Below, piece by piece: positions 1 to 7,564 of a DNA stretch of 14,634 bases; the stretch's first letter is position 1; every line of letters starts with the position of its first letter. The stretch is taken from the NCBI GenBank assembly GCA_002309875.1, contig DBYM01000069.1, positions 25,631 through 40,264 of the forward strand. The letters are read 5' to 3'. The notes beneath the pieces were generated by a model. It was not told the origin of the DNA and searched no databases. It was given only the letters and a program-made list of their open reading frames with translations. This DNA comes from Cyanobacteria bacterium UBA1186 (GTDB taxonomy: Bacteria > Cyanobacteriota > Vampirovibrionia > Gastranaerophilales > Gastranaerophilaceae). A program made the translations under genes and the position numbers.

Positions 1-1664
1 TCAAGGATTAAGGTTTCCTTGTCGGGCACACCTTTTATTTCCGTAAGGTTAATAAGAACGCTTGGTATATCAAGACTTTTGGCTATCTGATATCTGAAAG
101 CGGCGCCAATTTCGTATAAATATTGCATTCGGCCTATTTCGGTTGAGACCTTTGTTGACACTGAATTTTCTTTTCTCAGGCTGTTGTAATACTCGATTAA
201 GTCAAGTATTTTATCTGTTTGTTCGTCTGTTAATGCCGAAATATGGCCGCTTGAGTTCAAAAAGTCTTTAACTTTTTGCTTTTTAATTATCGGCTCTTCG
301 TTTGGGATATATGCGAACTTGTCTCCGTCACTTATTTTGGCGGAATTTTTATGCTCAAGGCGGATTAAATCTTTTGACAGATTTCTTGCGATTTCTTTGT
401 CGGGGTCAGGCATTAAGCCTAAAACCTTTTCGGTAATCAAATCAAGAGTTCTGCCCATAAGTTTGGTATTTTTATCAAAATTATTACGGCTTATTTCGCT
501 TTTTTCATTCTTCAAAAGCCTCATAGCCTTATAATTTTCAATAACCTCTTTTGCCTTTACCAATGCCTGATAGTAACTTTGCGCAGCCGCCATATCTTTA
601 TCGTCAAACTCAATGTTGAAAAAGGTATCGGTCTTAACGTCAAAGTTGTCTTTATCAAACGGGTTATAAATGTTGTATGAAGCACCGCTCCTGCCGTTCA
701 TGCCTGCAATTTGCATCCAGTGCATTGTTGAAGCATCGATTATTCTGTACCCTCTTGAGAGTGCGGTATCAAAATCTACGGGTACTTTTAAAACGGGTAT
801 GCGTTCGCCTGAGCCTAACTTGCTTCGGTCGTAAACCATGATTGTCGGGTTTGAGTCAAGTTCTGAGATTATGGAATCAACGTAATTCGGCTTGTCCTCG
901 TAGGCTAATTTTTTTCTTACGATAGCAATTGCGGCACACATGCCATGCTGTCTTTGGTTTATAGCCTTGATATTCGGGATTTTGTTTCCGGGAACGGCAA
1001 TAGCCATGTCGTTTATCATTTCGGCAACCGCTATGGATTTCTTGTCTCTGAGTTGCGGGTTGATTTCATAATCATCACTCATAAAGTAATTTAAGCGTTC
1101 AAGGACATATCTTTTATGCTCAAGTGTTGTTTCCGAGGATACTATCAGGTAATCAAGGTTGCGTTTAAAATCTTTTGTTGAGCCGATGGTTTCTTTTTCA
1201 ATCTGCTTAAGGTCAACAGATTTAAGCAGTTCATTACGAAGTTTCATAATCCGCTTTTCGTCATTATTCAGGTTTTTTGGCTGCCCGATTGCTTTAATCT
1301 TCTGAATCCATTCGTCCTGATTAAGAATTTGCGTGAGTGAAAGTGCTGCAAGTGCTGCGGCTATGAGTTTTCCTTTCCAGTCGGTTTTTGGTTTGTCTTC
1401 AAGTACGAGTTTGGTTGAATATTTGCTTTTTGCGGCAGTATTCATAAGGAATTTGACATTTTTAAGCCCTTCCACACTGCTCAACTCGCCGATTGCGGTA
1501 TTTATGGCTCTCTGATTAGGCTCTGTAAGCGAATAGGGGTTGCTTTTGGAGAGTTGTGCAACCAAATTCCTGTTAATTCTTTTTCCTTCAAAATTTATGA
1601 ATGGATTGGAAAACCTTGTCCCATTTGTTTTTATGCCGGTTACCCCTATACCGTCGGTTTTCAT
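1..1664 (-). CDS. Large protein of unknown function with papain-like Cys motif (3' end outside window)
   Basis: An open minus-strand frame runs without a stop from ATG 1664 to the window edge, giving at least 554 residues. The start is supported by AAGGGG (complement of 1671-1676) 6 nt upstream. No Sec signal peptide is seen; a short hydrophobic Ala/Leu stretch lies at residues 98-114 and the rest is charged and helical. Residues 235-243 read INQRQHGMC: Asn236-Gln237, Gly241 and Cys243 fall as in the NQxxxGxC active-site segment of bleomycin-hydrolase-type (C1) cysteine peptidases, where Gln forms the oxyanion hole and Cys is the nucleophile. The usual Trp after Cys is Ala here. His315 (in TMHWMQIAG) is a possible catalytic His. 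Function by motif only; I do not recognise the full-length family. It is divergent from the 1823 gene across 158 bp. Confidence 0.85.
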   Translation of the reverse strand, partial: MKTDGIGVTGIKTNGTRFSNPFINFEGKRINRNLVAQLSKSNPYSLTEPNQRAINTAIGELSSVEGLKNVKFLMNTAAKSKYSTKLVLEDKPKTDWKGKLIAAALAALSLTQILNQDEWIQKIKAIGQPKNLNNDEKRIMKLRNELLKSVDLKQIEKETIGSTKDFKRNLDYLIVSSETTLEHKRYVLERLNYFMSDDYEINPQLRDKKSIAVAEMINDMAIAVPGNKIPNIKAINQRQHGMCAAIAIVRKKLAYEDKPNYVDSIISELDSNPTIMVYDRSKLGSGERIPVLKVPVDFDTALSRGYRIIDASTMHWMQIAGMNGRSGASYNIYNPFDKDNFDVKTDTFFNIEFDDKDMAAAQSYYQALVKAKEVIENYKAMRLLKNEKSEISRNNFDKNTKLMGRTLDLITEKVLGLMPDPDKEIARNLSKDLIRLEHKNSAKISDGDKFAYIPNEEPIIKKQKVKDFLNSSGHISALTDEQTDKILDLIEYYNSLRKENSVSTKVSTEIGRMQYLYEIGAAFRYQIAKSLDIPSVLINLTEIKGVPDKETLIL

Positions 1665-1733
1665 TAACTTCCCCTTGTTTATGGTGTTTGCCTATATGCG
1701 GATTAAGTCTTCTAAAAAAATAATTTGCCGAAT

Positions 1734-1786
1734 TGTAACAAAATATTTACAAAAAAGGCAATTTTCAGATGCAAAAAGACTTTATG
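1734..1786 (+). promoter_or_regulatory. Promoter-like element, copy A (upstream of glycine-zipper gene)
   Basis: TGTAAC (1734-1739) is followed after 18 nt, including the A-tract 1751-1756, by GCAATT (1758-1763), then 17 nt, then TTTATG (1781-1786) and TATATAAGG. The same blocks with the same 17-nt spacing occur at 12864-12915 and 10353-10403 before unrelated genes. That makes it a shared promoter of -35/-10 type, with a likely transcript start around 1793. The sigma factor is not known. Confidence 0.6.
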
Positions 1787-1793
1787 TATATAA

Positions 1794-1819
1794 GGTTAGT
1801 TATTTTTATAGGTTAGTTA
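1794..1819 (+). repeat. Paired 9-bp direct repeat in the leader of the 1823 gene
   Basis: GGTTAGTTA occurs at 1794-1802 and again at 1811-1819, 17 bp start to start, just before ATG 1823. No good Shine-Dalgarno sequence is seen there, only AGG. The repeat could be a protein or RNA binding site in the short leader, or chance. Confidence 0.5.
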
Positions 1820-1822
1820 GTT

Positions 1823-3109
1823 ATGGTAATGCCGGTACAATCACTTATGAATATGGAAATGATGCTTTACGGCGGGTATGGCATGAACACTAATGCTCCG
1901 AGTATTTACAATAATTACAGGGGCAGAATGTATGGTGACAATGCGGGCATTAACTATGGAAATTATTACAACCCATATCAGTATCAGGGTTATAATCCGA
2001 CTTTCGGACAGAGTATAATGACTCAAAACCCTCAGAGTTTTGGTGCGGTAACTGCACCGCAGAGCGGGACACCTTCATTTGAGGCATTAACTCAGGAAGA
2101 CATTAACAAGTTAGCAGACTACTATGCAAATAATAACGCATTGGAAGAAGGCTTTAAAGGTGCGGCAACAGGCGGTTTAAGTTGGATGGCCTTTGAACAT
2201 GCTCAATCTTTATTCCACCTGAGAAATGCGAGAGAAGGTGTTAAAGTTGCTGAAGATATTTTCAGAACTGTTCCAAAAGAATTCATGAAAGAAAATTCTA
2301 CATTAATTCAGGAAGCATATAGGGCAGTTCAGCAGGCACAAAGAGACACTTGTAGTAAATATAAGTGGTCAGGCTGGTTGAGAAAGCCTATTCCCGAAGG
2401 GGATATAAAACCACTAATTGAAGAAATGAAAAGCGCAGTAGCATCAGGAGACAAGAGTGCTATTGCCGAAGCAACAGCAAAACTCGATGCGGCAAGAGGT
2501 TTTGATGGCAAATTGTTTATAAGAAAACGCACAGTAGCGGAAAGATTATCCAAGAAAGTTGAAGACGGATCTATTGCAAAAGAAAAAGCCGCCCTGGTTA
2601 AAATAGCCGACGGGAATTTCAGCAACTTGCTGAAACATACATTTAAGCGTGACTTCTTGGGCTTCATGGCTTTTGAAGCAGTATTCTCTATGGGCAAAAT
2701 CACAACGGCATTCAAAAAAGATACGAAAACAGGTGTAAAACAAACAGGTCAGTCCTTGGGTAAGGCCGCTGCAGGAACTGCAGGTTGGTGTATAGGCAGA
2801 GCGGCAGGCACTGCAATCGGTGCGAAAGCAGGTGCTGCAATAGGATCGGCAGTATGTCCGGGTCTCGGAACTTTGGTCGGCGGATTAATCGGATTTACAT
2901 TAGGCTCAATCGGTATGTGGGCAGGCCATAAACTTGGTAATGCAATCTTTGGTAAAGATGTTGCCGATAAAGTTGAAGCAGAAACTCTTGCGCAGACTCA
3001 GGACGGACAGGTACAACTTTTACAGTTTGCTGCCGATAAAGCAAAAGAAGGCAAATTGGATCCGCAGACTCAGCAGGTTTTAAACAAATTCCTAAATGCT
3101 TATGCTTAA
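1823..3109 (+). CDS. Tyr/Asn/Gly-rich protein with C-terminal glycine zipper, unknown function
   Basis: 428 residues, not recognised as a named family. Residues 16-70 are rich in Tyr, Asn, Gly and Gln (low complexity, probably disordered or adhesive). Residues 90-300 are charged and helical. Residues about 313-377 hold repeated GxxxG spacing (for example AIGAKAGAAIGSA, then GGLIGFTLGSIG), a glycine-zipper region able to pack in or against membranes. Residues 378-428 form a polar helix. There is no N-terminal Sec signal peptide. The start at 1823 has only a weak ribosome site, but it sits about 30 nt after the predicted transcript start of promoter copy A; the in-frame ATG at 1829 is an alternative. 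Glycine zippers occur in membrane-inserting toxins, bacteriocins and outer-membrane lipoproteins, but nothing here picks one of these. Confidence 0.85.
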   Translation: MVMPVQSLMNMEMMLYGGYGMNTNAPSIYNNYRGRMYGDNAGINYGNYYNPYQYQGYNPTFGQSIMTQNPQSFGAVTAPQSGTPSFEALTQEDINKLADYYANNNALEEGFKGAATGGLSWMAFEHAQSLFHLRNAREGVKVAEDIFRTVPKEFMKENSTLIQEAYRAVQQAQRDTCSKYKWSGWLRKPIPEGDIKPLIEEMKSAVASGDKSAIAEATAKLDAARGFDGKLFIRKRTVAERLSKKVEDGSIAKEKAALVKIADGNFSNLLKHTFKRDFLGFMAFEAVFSMGKITTAFKKDTKTGVKQTGQSLGKAAAGTAGWCIGRAAGTAIGAKAGAAIGSAVCPGLGTLVGGLIGFTLGSIGMWAGHKLGNAIFGKDVADKVEAETLAQTQDGQVQLLQFAADKAKEGKLDPQTQQVLNKFLNAYA

Positions 3110-3145
3110 GGATAAATGCAGCGGATTAAGGCTCTGAGAGAGATA

Positions 3146-3174
3146 TTCACTATTCCTTCTCTCTGTGTTATCAT
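3146..3174 (+). promoter_or_regulatory. Candidate sigma70-type promoter for ilvD
   Basis: TTCACT (3146-3151), a 17-nt spacer and TATCAT (3169-3174; 5 of 6 matches to TATAAT) lie just upstream of ilvD. The transcript would start near 3181, leaving a short leader with AAGGGA before ATG 3199. It differs from the shared GCAATT element of the surface genes. Confidence 0.5.
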
Positions 3175-3198
3175 GCCGGTAACATAAGGGATAGATTA

Positions 3199-4872
3199 AT
3201 GAGAAGCGACAATATAAAAAAGGGAATAGCGAGAACTCCTCACAGGAGCCTTTTGATGGCAACAGGAGTGAGCAAAAAGAATATCAACAGTCCGTATATC
3301 GGGATAGCAAGTTCATTTTCGGACCTTGTTCCGGGGCATATCGGAATGAGAGATTTGGAACGTCAGATTGAAAAAGGAATACACTCGGGAGGCGGTCAGG
3401 CATTTATTTTCGGTGTTCCTGCCGTTTGTGACGGTATCGCTATGGGGCATGAAGGTATGAGATATTCTCTTCCTTCAAGGGATTTGATTGCGGATTGTAT
3501 AGAAACGGTTGCAAATGCTCATCAACTTGACGGACTTGTTTTACTTTCAAACTGCGACAAGATTACGCCTGCTATGCTTATTGCTGCCGCAAGATTAAAT
3601 ATCCCTTCAATTATTGTTACTGCTGGGCCTATGCTTGACGGAGAAAGCAGGTGTGAAAAACTGACGATGATTAGAGGCTCTTTTGAAGCGGTGGGCAAGT
3701 TCAGAGACGGAGTTATTGACGAAAAAAGACTTCTCGAATTAGAGGAAGCCTCATGCCCGTCAGCAGGATCATGTCAGGGATTATACACGGCAAACACAAT
3801 GGCCTGCCTGACGGAAATTATGGGAATGAGTCTGCCGTTCTGTGCAACGGCTTCGGCGGTATCTTCGCATAAACGCAGAATTGCTTTTGAGAGCGGTATG
3901 CAGATAGTTGAACTTGTCAGGAAGGACAAAAAGCCGCTTGATATAATTACGAAGGACAATTTAAGGAATGCCATTATTGCAGACTTGGCAATGGGCGGCT
4001 CGACAAATTCTTTCCTCCATATTCTTGCGATAGCCAATGCCACCGGGGTAAATGGGGTAAATGGGGTAAACGTAACATTGAACGACTTTGAAGAATTATC
4101 AAACAAAGTTCATCAAATACTTAAACTTGAGCCTTCGTCCGATTACACAATGAAAGATTTTTATCAGGCAGGAGGGGTAAGCGGTCTCTTAAAGATTTTG
4201 CTGCGTGACATCAGGGAATTTAAAGATATTGAAGGGGTTTTGCTTCAAAAAACAAGTAATTTGGTTAAAGATGCTTACGTCGATAATAAGATTGTACACA
4301 ACTGTTCCGAGCCGATTACGACAAAACCCGGATTGGGAATTCTTAAAGGGAACATTGCGCCCGGGGGCTCCGTTATCAAGATTTCTGCCGTAGATGAAAG
4401 TTGCTATGAATTTAAGGGCAGGGCTAAATGCTTTGACAGTGAAGAAGATGCAATGAGGGCGCTTGAAGAGGATAAAATCAAAGCGGGAGACGTTATAGTA
4501 ATAAGATATGAAGGTCCGAAGGGTGGTCCGGGAATGAGAGAAATGCTTGCTCCGACCTCTCTGCTTGTGGGAAAAGGTCTTGGAACAAAAGCGGCACTGA
4601 TTACAGACGGCAGATTTTCGGGCGGAACAAGGGGTATTTGCGTCGGGCATATCTGTCCTGAGGCATCAGACGGCGGAGTTATTGCTCTGATAGAAGACGG
4701 TGATGTTATTGAAATTGATATTAATAAACGTTCAATTGAATTAAAAGTCGATGATTTAATACTTGCGGAACGCAGAAAAAAATGGGTGCCAAAAGAGCCA
4801 AAGGTTAAATCGGGCTTTTTGGCAAAGTATGCCGGAACAGTTCAGGACGCTTCGCACGGGGCAATCGTTTAG
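3199..4872 (+). CDS. ilvD: Dihydroxy-acid dehydratase
   Basis: 557 residues, normal family length. IlvD (EC 4.2.1.9) dehydrates 2,3-dihydroxy-acids to 2-oxo-acids, the penultimate step of valine and isoleucine synthesis, using an Fe-S cluster and Mg2+ in the cytosol. Visible signatures: VPGHIGMRDL (44-53), CDGIAMGHEGMRYSLPSR (77-94), SNCDKITPAM (117-126), CPSAGSCQG (186-194) and the C-terminal GRFSGGTRG. Cys119 and Cys192 match cluster ligands. The site that holds the first cluster Cys in plant-type enzymes is Gly46 (PGH), as in the E. coli type; Cys77 could contribute, which is inference. Start: AAGGGA 9 nt before ATG. An in-frame triple GVN repeat (283-291) is unusual. No other ilv gene is in the window; the next gene starts 9 nt after the stop. 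Confidence 0.97.
   Translation: MRSDNIKKGIARTPHRSLLMATGVSKKNINSPYIGIASSFSDLVPGHIGMRDLERQIEKGIHSGGGQAFIFGVPAVCDGIAMGHEGMRYSLPSRDLIADCIETVANAHQLDGLVLLSNCDKITPAMLIAAARLNIPSIIVTAGPMLDGESRCEKLTMIRGSFEAVGKFRDGVIDEKRLLELEEASCPSAGSCQGLYTANTMACLTEIMGMSLPFCATASAVSSHKRRIAFESGMQIVELVRKDKKPLDIITKDNLRNAIIADLAMGGSTNSFLHILAIANATGVNGVNGVNVTLNDFEELSNKVHQILKLEPSSDYTMKDFYQAGGVSGLLKILLRDIREFKDIEGVLLQKTSNLVKDAYVDNKIVHNCSEPITTKPGLGILKGNIAPGGSVIKISAVDESCYEFKGRAKCFDSEEDAMRALEEDKIKAGDVIVIRYEGPKGGPGMREMLAPTSLLVGKGLGTKAALITDGRFSGGTRGICVGHICPEASDGGVIALIEDGDVIEIDINKRSIELKVDDLILAERRKKWVPKEPKVKSGFLAKYAGTVQDASHGAIV
4045..4071 (+). repeat. Three tandem 9-bp units inside ilvD
   Basis: GGGGTAAAT, GGGGTAAAT and GGGGTAAAC follow one another at 4045-4053, 4054-4062 and 4063-4071. 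They are in frame and encode GVN three times (residues 283-291). The unit length keeps the reading frame, so slippage changes protein length without breaking the gene. Confidence 0.95.
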
Positions 4873-4881
4873 AGGTTTACG

Positions 4882-5397
4882 ATGAAAGATAAAAATCAAC
4901 TTCGTAAATGGGCAAAAGAAATCCGCTCAAGTCTTGATATGAAATTCCTGAGCGAAAAACTTGCAGAAAAACTCAAACAAACTGACGAATACAAAAATTC
5001 AAAGAACGTAATGATTTTTTATCCTCTTGAAAATGAAGTCGATTTGTTAAGCCTGCTTGAGGATAAAAGTAAAACTTTTTACCTTCCGAAAATTGATGGA
5101 GAAGAACTCCTTTGCTGCAAATATGACAGTGATACCGAACTTTGCAAATCTTGTTTTCACACAAAAGAGCCTGTTTCGGGTGAAGTTGAGAGTACGATTT
5201 TGGATCTTATTATTGTCCCTGCGCTTGCCTGCGACAAAAACAATTACAGATTAGGTTACGGCAAGGGTTTTTACGACAGGTTTTTAGGAGTAAATTCAAA
5301 AGCAAAATCCATAGTTTGTATTCCAAGGGGATTGCTTGTCGAAACGGTTTATCCGAACGAATTTGACGTCCCGGTTGATATAATAATTACCGCATAA
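4882..5397 (+). CDS. 5-formyltetrahydrofolate cyclo-ligase
   Basis: 171 residues. The enzyme (EC 6.3.3.2, 5,10-methenyltetrahydrofolate synthetase; called ygfA/fau in E. coli) uses ATP to turn 5-formyl-THF into 5,10-methenyl-THF, returning it to the one-carbon pool. The family signature is clear: VPALACD (112-118) followed by RLGYGKGFYDRFL (123-135), with the N-terminal basic segment (RKWAKEIR) and YPLENEVD (47-54) in the expected order. It is slightly short for the family, but start and end look complete. It begins 9 nt after the ilvD stop with AGAGG before ATG, so it is probably co-transcribed with ilvD, and it ends just before a strong terminator. Confidence 0.95.
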   Translation: MKDKNQLRKWAKEIRSSLDMKFLSEKLAEKLKQTDEYKNSKNVMIFYPLENEVDLLSLLEDKSKTFYLPKIDGEELLCCKYDSDTELCKSCFHTKEPVSGEVESTILDLIIVPALACDKNNYRLGYGKGFYDRFLGVNSKAKSIVCIPRGLLVETVYPNEFDVPVDIIITA

Positions 5398-5428
5398 AAA
5401 AGTCCCGTTTTGTTCGGGACTCTTTTTT
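5396..5428. terminator. Bidirectional intrinsic terminator
   Basis: AGTCCCG (5401-5407), loop TTTTGTT (5408-5414) and CGGGACT (5415-5421) form a perfect 7-bp stem, with A5 before it and CT6 after it. It serves the ilvD/cyclo-ligase operon on plus and the convergent small operon on minus, whose last stop codon overlaps the T-tract. Confidence 0.93.
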
Positions 5429-5684
5429 AAAAACTGCTGAATTGATTATATGTCTCAATTACCTTTTCAACCGGAGGTGTTTTGACTTCTTCCGGGAGCC
5501 CGCAATACGGATAATAACCTTCTCGCAATGCCTTTTCTGCTTCTTCGGAAAGGACCTTGCCCTTTTCCATTGCCTCTTTTAAAATGGGGGCATCAAACTT
5601 TGTATGTTCAATTGCTTTTTCGGCATTTTTAACTACTTCTGCTGCTTTTGCCGGATTTGCACAAAAAGATATATTATTAATCAT
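5427..5684 (-). CDS. Small helical protein of unknown function
   Basis: 85 residues, no recognised family. It starts MINNISFCANPAKAAEVV and is mainly charged helix (EVVKNAEKAIEH, EEAEKALREG), with a Tyr/Pro patch and a second Cys (YYPYCGLPEEV, 57-67). There is no signal peptide or membrane span. The ribosome site AAGGAG lies 6 nt before ATG, which strongly supports translation. It is the last gene of a minus operon, 14 nt after the 109-residue gene, and runs into the terminator at 5401-5421. It could be an accessory or partner of the two upstream small proteins; that is context only. Confidence 0.8.
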   Translation of the reverse strand: MINNISFCANPAKAAEVVKNAEKAIEHTKFDAPILKEAMEKGKVLSEEAEKALREGYYPYCGLPEEVKTPPVEKVIETYNQFSSF

Positions 5685-5698
5685 TTACTACTCCTTAA

Positions 5699-6028
5699 CT
5701 ATAACTGATATGAGAATGAACGCTGAATGGCAGAATCAACCGCACTCCGGCATGACTGAAGTTCTGTATTAACCATTTGCAGTCTGTTTTGGTATTCCTG
5801 CATTTGTAAATCAAGACGTTTTTCCAAAACTGCCAATTTATCTCGTCGGGCCTCAAGTTGTTTAACTGCGGGGTTTTCAGGGTCTAAGTCGTTGCCCAAA
5901 GCAAGGATTTCATCTGAAGATGCAACCAATTCCATTTTTGCCGTAGCAATCCATTGGATTTTCTGCTCCAATGTCAGTTGATACGCTGTCAGGTACATCA
6001 TTCTGTAACTTGATGTAATTAATCCCAT
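5699..6028 (-). CDS. Short coiled-coil protein, apparent mini-relative of the 557-residue protein
   Basis: 109 residues, almost all helix. The N-terminus (MGLITSSYRMMYLTAYQ) matches the pattern of the 557-residue protein at 7565-9238 (MGMAASQARYLALVARK): MG, then Ser, Arg, Leu and Ala at the same positions. Residues 54-105 align without gaps to residues 501-552 of that protein, sharing AV, A, LxL, TE, V, I and the final SF. Only the long middle is missing. There is no Sec signal peptide. The start is the first ATG of the frame; it follows the 6050-6319 gene by 21 nt and precedes the 85-residue gene by 14 nt. Function unknown. Conserved ends with a variable centre recall filament subunits, which is inference. 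Confidence 0.85.
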   Translation of the reverse strand: MGLITSSYRMMYLTAYQLTLEQKIQWIATAKMELVASSDEILALGNDLDPENPAVKQLEARRDKLAVLEKRLDLQMQEYQNRLQMVNTELQSCRSAVDSAIQRSFSYQL

Positions 6029-6049
6029 AACACTAGTCCTTCCGGTATT

Positions 6050-6319
6050 TTACCTTGTTTCGTTTAAGTTCTTGCCTTTCAGGAATGTGTGTTCGTTGCT
6101 TTCGGCTATCAGGCTTTCCATTTTGTACAACTGGTGTTTGTGATAGTTCACACGATACTTTGCCATTTTTAGTTTTTGTCTGATGGTAAGCATATCCTTC
6201 AGGCTGGATATTAAACTTACTATTAGTGCTTTAATTGGATTTTTCCGTCTGAAAAAAGACTGGGCAAAATTCAAGAAATTCACTAACCGTTTTAAGTTTT
6301 CCTGTAGGACTTCACGCAT
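6050..6319 (-). CDS. Small basic helical protein of unknown function
   Basis: 89 residues from ATG 6319 (MREVLQENLKRLVNFLNF...). A TTG at 6325 would add two residues, but AGGAG (complement, around 6329-6333) is 9 nt from the ATG and only 3 nt from the TTG, so the ATG is preferred. The protein is rich in Lys and Arg. An amphipathic or hydrophobic segment (IKALIVSLISSLKDML, about residues 29-44) could touch the membrane. No family is recognised. It is the first gene of the three-gene minus operon, about 36 nt downstream of a TATAAT box. Confidence 0.7.
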   Translation of the reverse strand: MREVLQENLKRLVNFLNFAQSFFRRKNPIKALIVSLISSLKDMLTIRQKLKMAKYRVNYHKHQLYKMESLIAESNEHTFLKGKNLNETR

Positions 6320-6354
6320 GGGCAATTTCTCCTATACGATATAGTTCTACATGT

Positions 6355-6408
6355 ATTATAAAACATGTGAACATTAATAATTGCCGTGTATTTTGATTTT
6401 TTGTTACA
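6355..6408 (-). promoter_or_regulatory. Promoter of the small operon; weak copy D of the shared element
   Basis: On the minus strand TGTAAC (complement of 6403-6408) is followed after 18 nt by GCAATT (6379-6384), then 17 nt and TTATAA (6356-6361), or 18 nt and a perfect TATAAT (6355-6360). The TGTAAC-to-GCAATT distance equals that of copy A. The A-tract before GCAATT is poor, so membership is less sure than for copies A-C. Confidence 0.5.
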
Positions 6409-6420
6409 TTTTTTAACATA

Positions 6421-6651
6421 CTATCTCAAACCTGTCCCTGATGCCTGTTTGCCGTCAAATATGAATTTTGTTTTGTAATTGTTTTTTTGTTCTGTTTTTG
6501 TAAACGGCATTTTTTGCGAAAACTTTAATTTTTCTTTGAAAAAAGGACTCTGTTCGTTACAAAATTTTACAACTTTAGCCAATGCTTTGCAAAAAGCATT
6601 GTTAATAAATAAACTGTCCAGCATAATTCTTAAAAAAGTGCGTCCCTGCAT
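6421..6651 (-). CDS. Doubtful 76-residue basic ORF
   Basis: This is the only reading frame in the roughly 370 bp between the Gly-rich gene and the small operon. It encodes a basic protein (MQGRTFLRIMLDSLFINN...) rich in Lys and Phe, without signal peptide or known domain. The ribosome site is weak (GGGTGAAG about 9 nt upstream). It lies 47 nt after the 6699-7544 gene on the same strand, so it could be the operon's last gene, but a chance ORF in AT-rich DNA is about equally likely. Conservation across related genomes would decide. Confidence 0.4.
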   Translation of the reverse strand: MQGRTFLRIMLDSLFINNAFCKALAKVVKFCNEQSPFFKEKLKFSQKMPFTKTEQKNNYKTKFIFDGKQASGTGLR

Positions 6652-6698
6652 TTTTTAAAACTTCACCCTTTTCTTTTAACTTAAAAACAAACAAGATA

Positions 6699-7544
6699 TT
6701 ATAAATCCTGAATATCTTTGCTCTTGCCCTCAATATCGTCTTTAAGCATTTTTCTTACGATATCGCTTTGAGTATCAAGCATTTTTACAACGGTTTCTAT
6801 ATTTGCAACTTTTTGAGAAAGAATTGTATCTGCGTTAGAAAGCACGTTTGCGGAAACCGACTGATATGCTGATAATGCGGCCGAAGTCGTACCCTGCATA
6901 AGGTTACCCATAACTATTGCAGGCAAGCCGTATTCGCCAAGGTAAGGTGCTGCAGCGGTCATTATACCGCCCCAACCTGAGATGATACCTGCCAAAGGCA
7001 TCAATATGCCTGATGCGCCAAGGCCGTATCCGTTAGCCGTACCGATACCGTATGCGGCAGTACTTGCGATATCTGCGATACTTCCGATTCCTGAAGCAAA
7101 ACCTGTTGGTGAGCCCGCCGATGAGCCGTACCCGTATAAAAGGTTGCCAAGTCCTGCGGCACCGCCTGTTGAATATCCGCTTAATCTTGATGCGTATCCG
7201 CTCGGGAATCCGGAATAGTTACCTAAACTGTTTACCCCGAAGGAAGAATAAGTTCCGGTTAATCCGCCCGTTCCGCCTGTATATTGCGACCAGTAGGAAG
7301 TACCGGGTATATTCATTGCTGTTGTTCCGCCTAATGACGTCATAAAAGCGGAAGGTGCAAATAAACTTGCTAACTGATACAAAAATCCGCCGGCTAATTC
7401 GAACCCTGTTCCTGAAGAAGCAGAGCCCGATACGGTCAAGTCTCTCAGCCTGTCGTATGTTTCGTACAGCATGGCCTTGGCATCTGATGATGCAGAGCCG
7501 TATCTGTTTGCTATTACTAAGTATCCGTCGTTTTTGTATGCCAT
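6699..7544 (-). CDS. Gly/Ser/Tyr-rich putative surface or structural protein
   Basis: 281 residues, unknown function. Residues 1-35 are polar helix (MAYKNDGYLVIANRYGS...). Residues 36-225 are dominated by Gly, Ser, Ala and Tyr, with many YG, GYG and SG pairs and hydrophobic stretches such as GILMPLAGIISGWGGIM (179-195). Residues 226-281 are a charged helix likely to form a coiled coil. There is no Sec signal peptide. It starts 20 nt after the stop of the 557-residue gene, with AGGA before ATG, so the two are probably one operon and may be partners in one structure. Gly/Tyr-rich composition is common in adhesive and matrix proteins; the role is inferred only from composition. Confidence 0.8.
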   Translation of the reverse strand: MAYKNDGYLVIANRYGSASSDAKAMLYETYDRLRDLTVSGSASSGTGFELAGGFLYQLASLFAPSAFMTSLGGTTAMNIPGTSYWSQYTGGTGGLTGTYSSFGVNSLGNYSGFPSGYASRLSGYSTGGAAGLGNLLYGYGSSAGSPTGFASGIGSIADIASTAAYGIGTANGYGLGASGILMPLAGIISGWGGIMTAAAPYLGEYGLPAIVMGNLMQGTTSAALSAYQSVSANVLSNADTILSQKVANIETVVKMLDTQSDIVRKMLKDDIEGKSKDIQDL

Positions 7545-7564
7545 TTTGTTTATCCTATGCTGCC

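Noticed and set aside
1540..1893. Plus-strand ORF of 117 codons crossing the promoter region
   Set aside because: It begins antisense to the minus gene ending at 1664, crosses promoter copy A and overlaps the 1823 gene in another frame; no ribosome site.
2329..2715. Minus ORF of 128 codons
   Set aside because: Shadow of the 1823-3109 gene; hydrophobic composition arises from the complement of Ala/Lys codons, with no ribosome site or promoter.
2756..2960. Glycine-zipper region as a bacteriocin
   Set aside because: It is the C-terminal part of a 428-residue protein with no double-glycine leader, immunity gene or transporter nearby.
4189..4650. Minus ORF of 153 codons
   Set aside because: Lies wholly within ilvD, whose motifs prove the plus frame.
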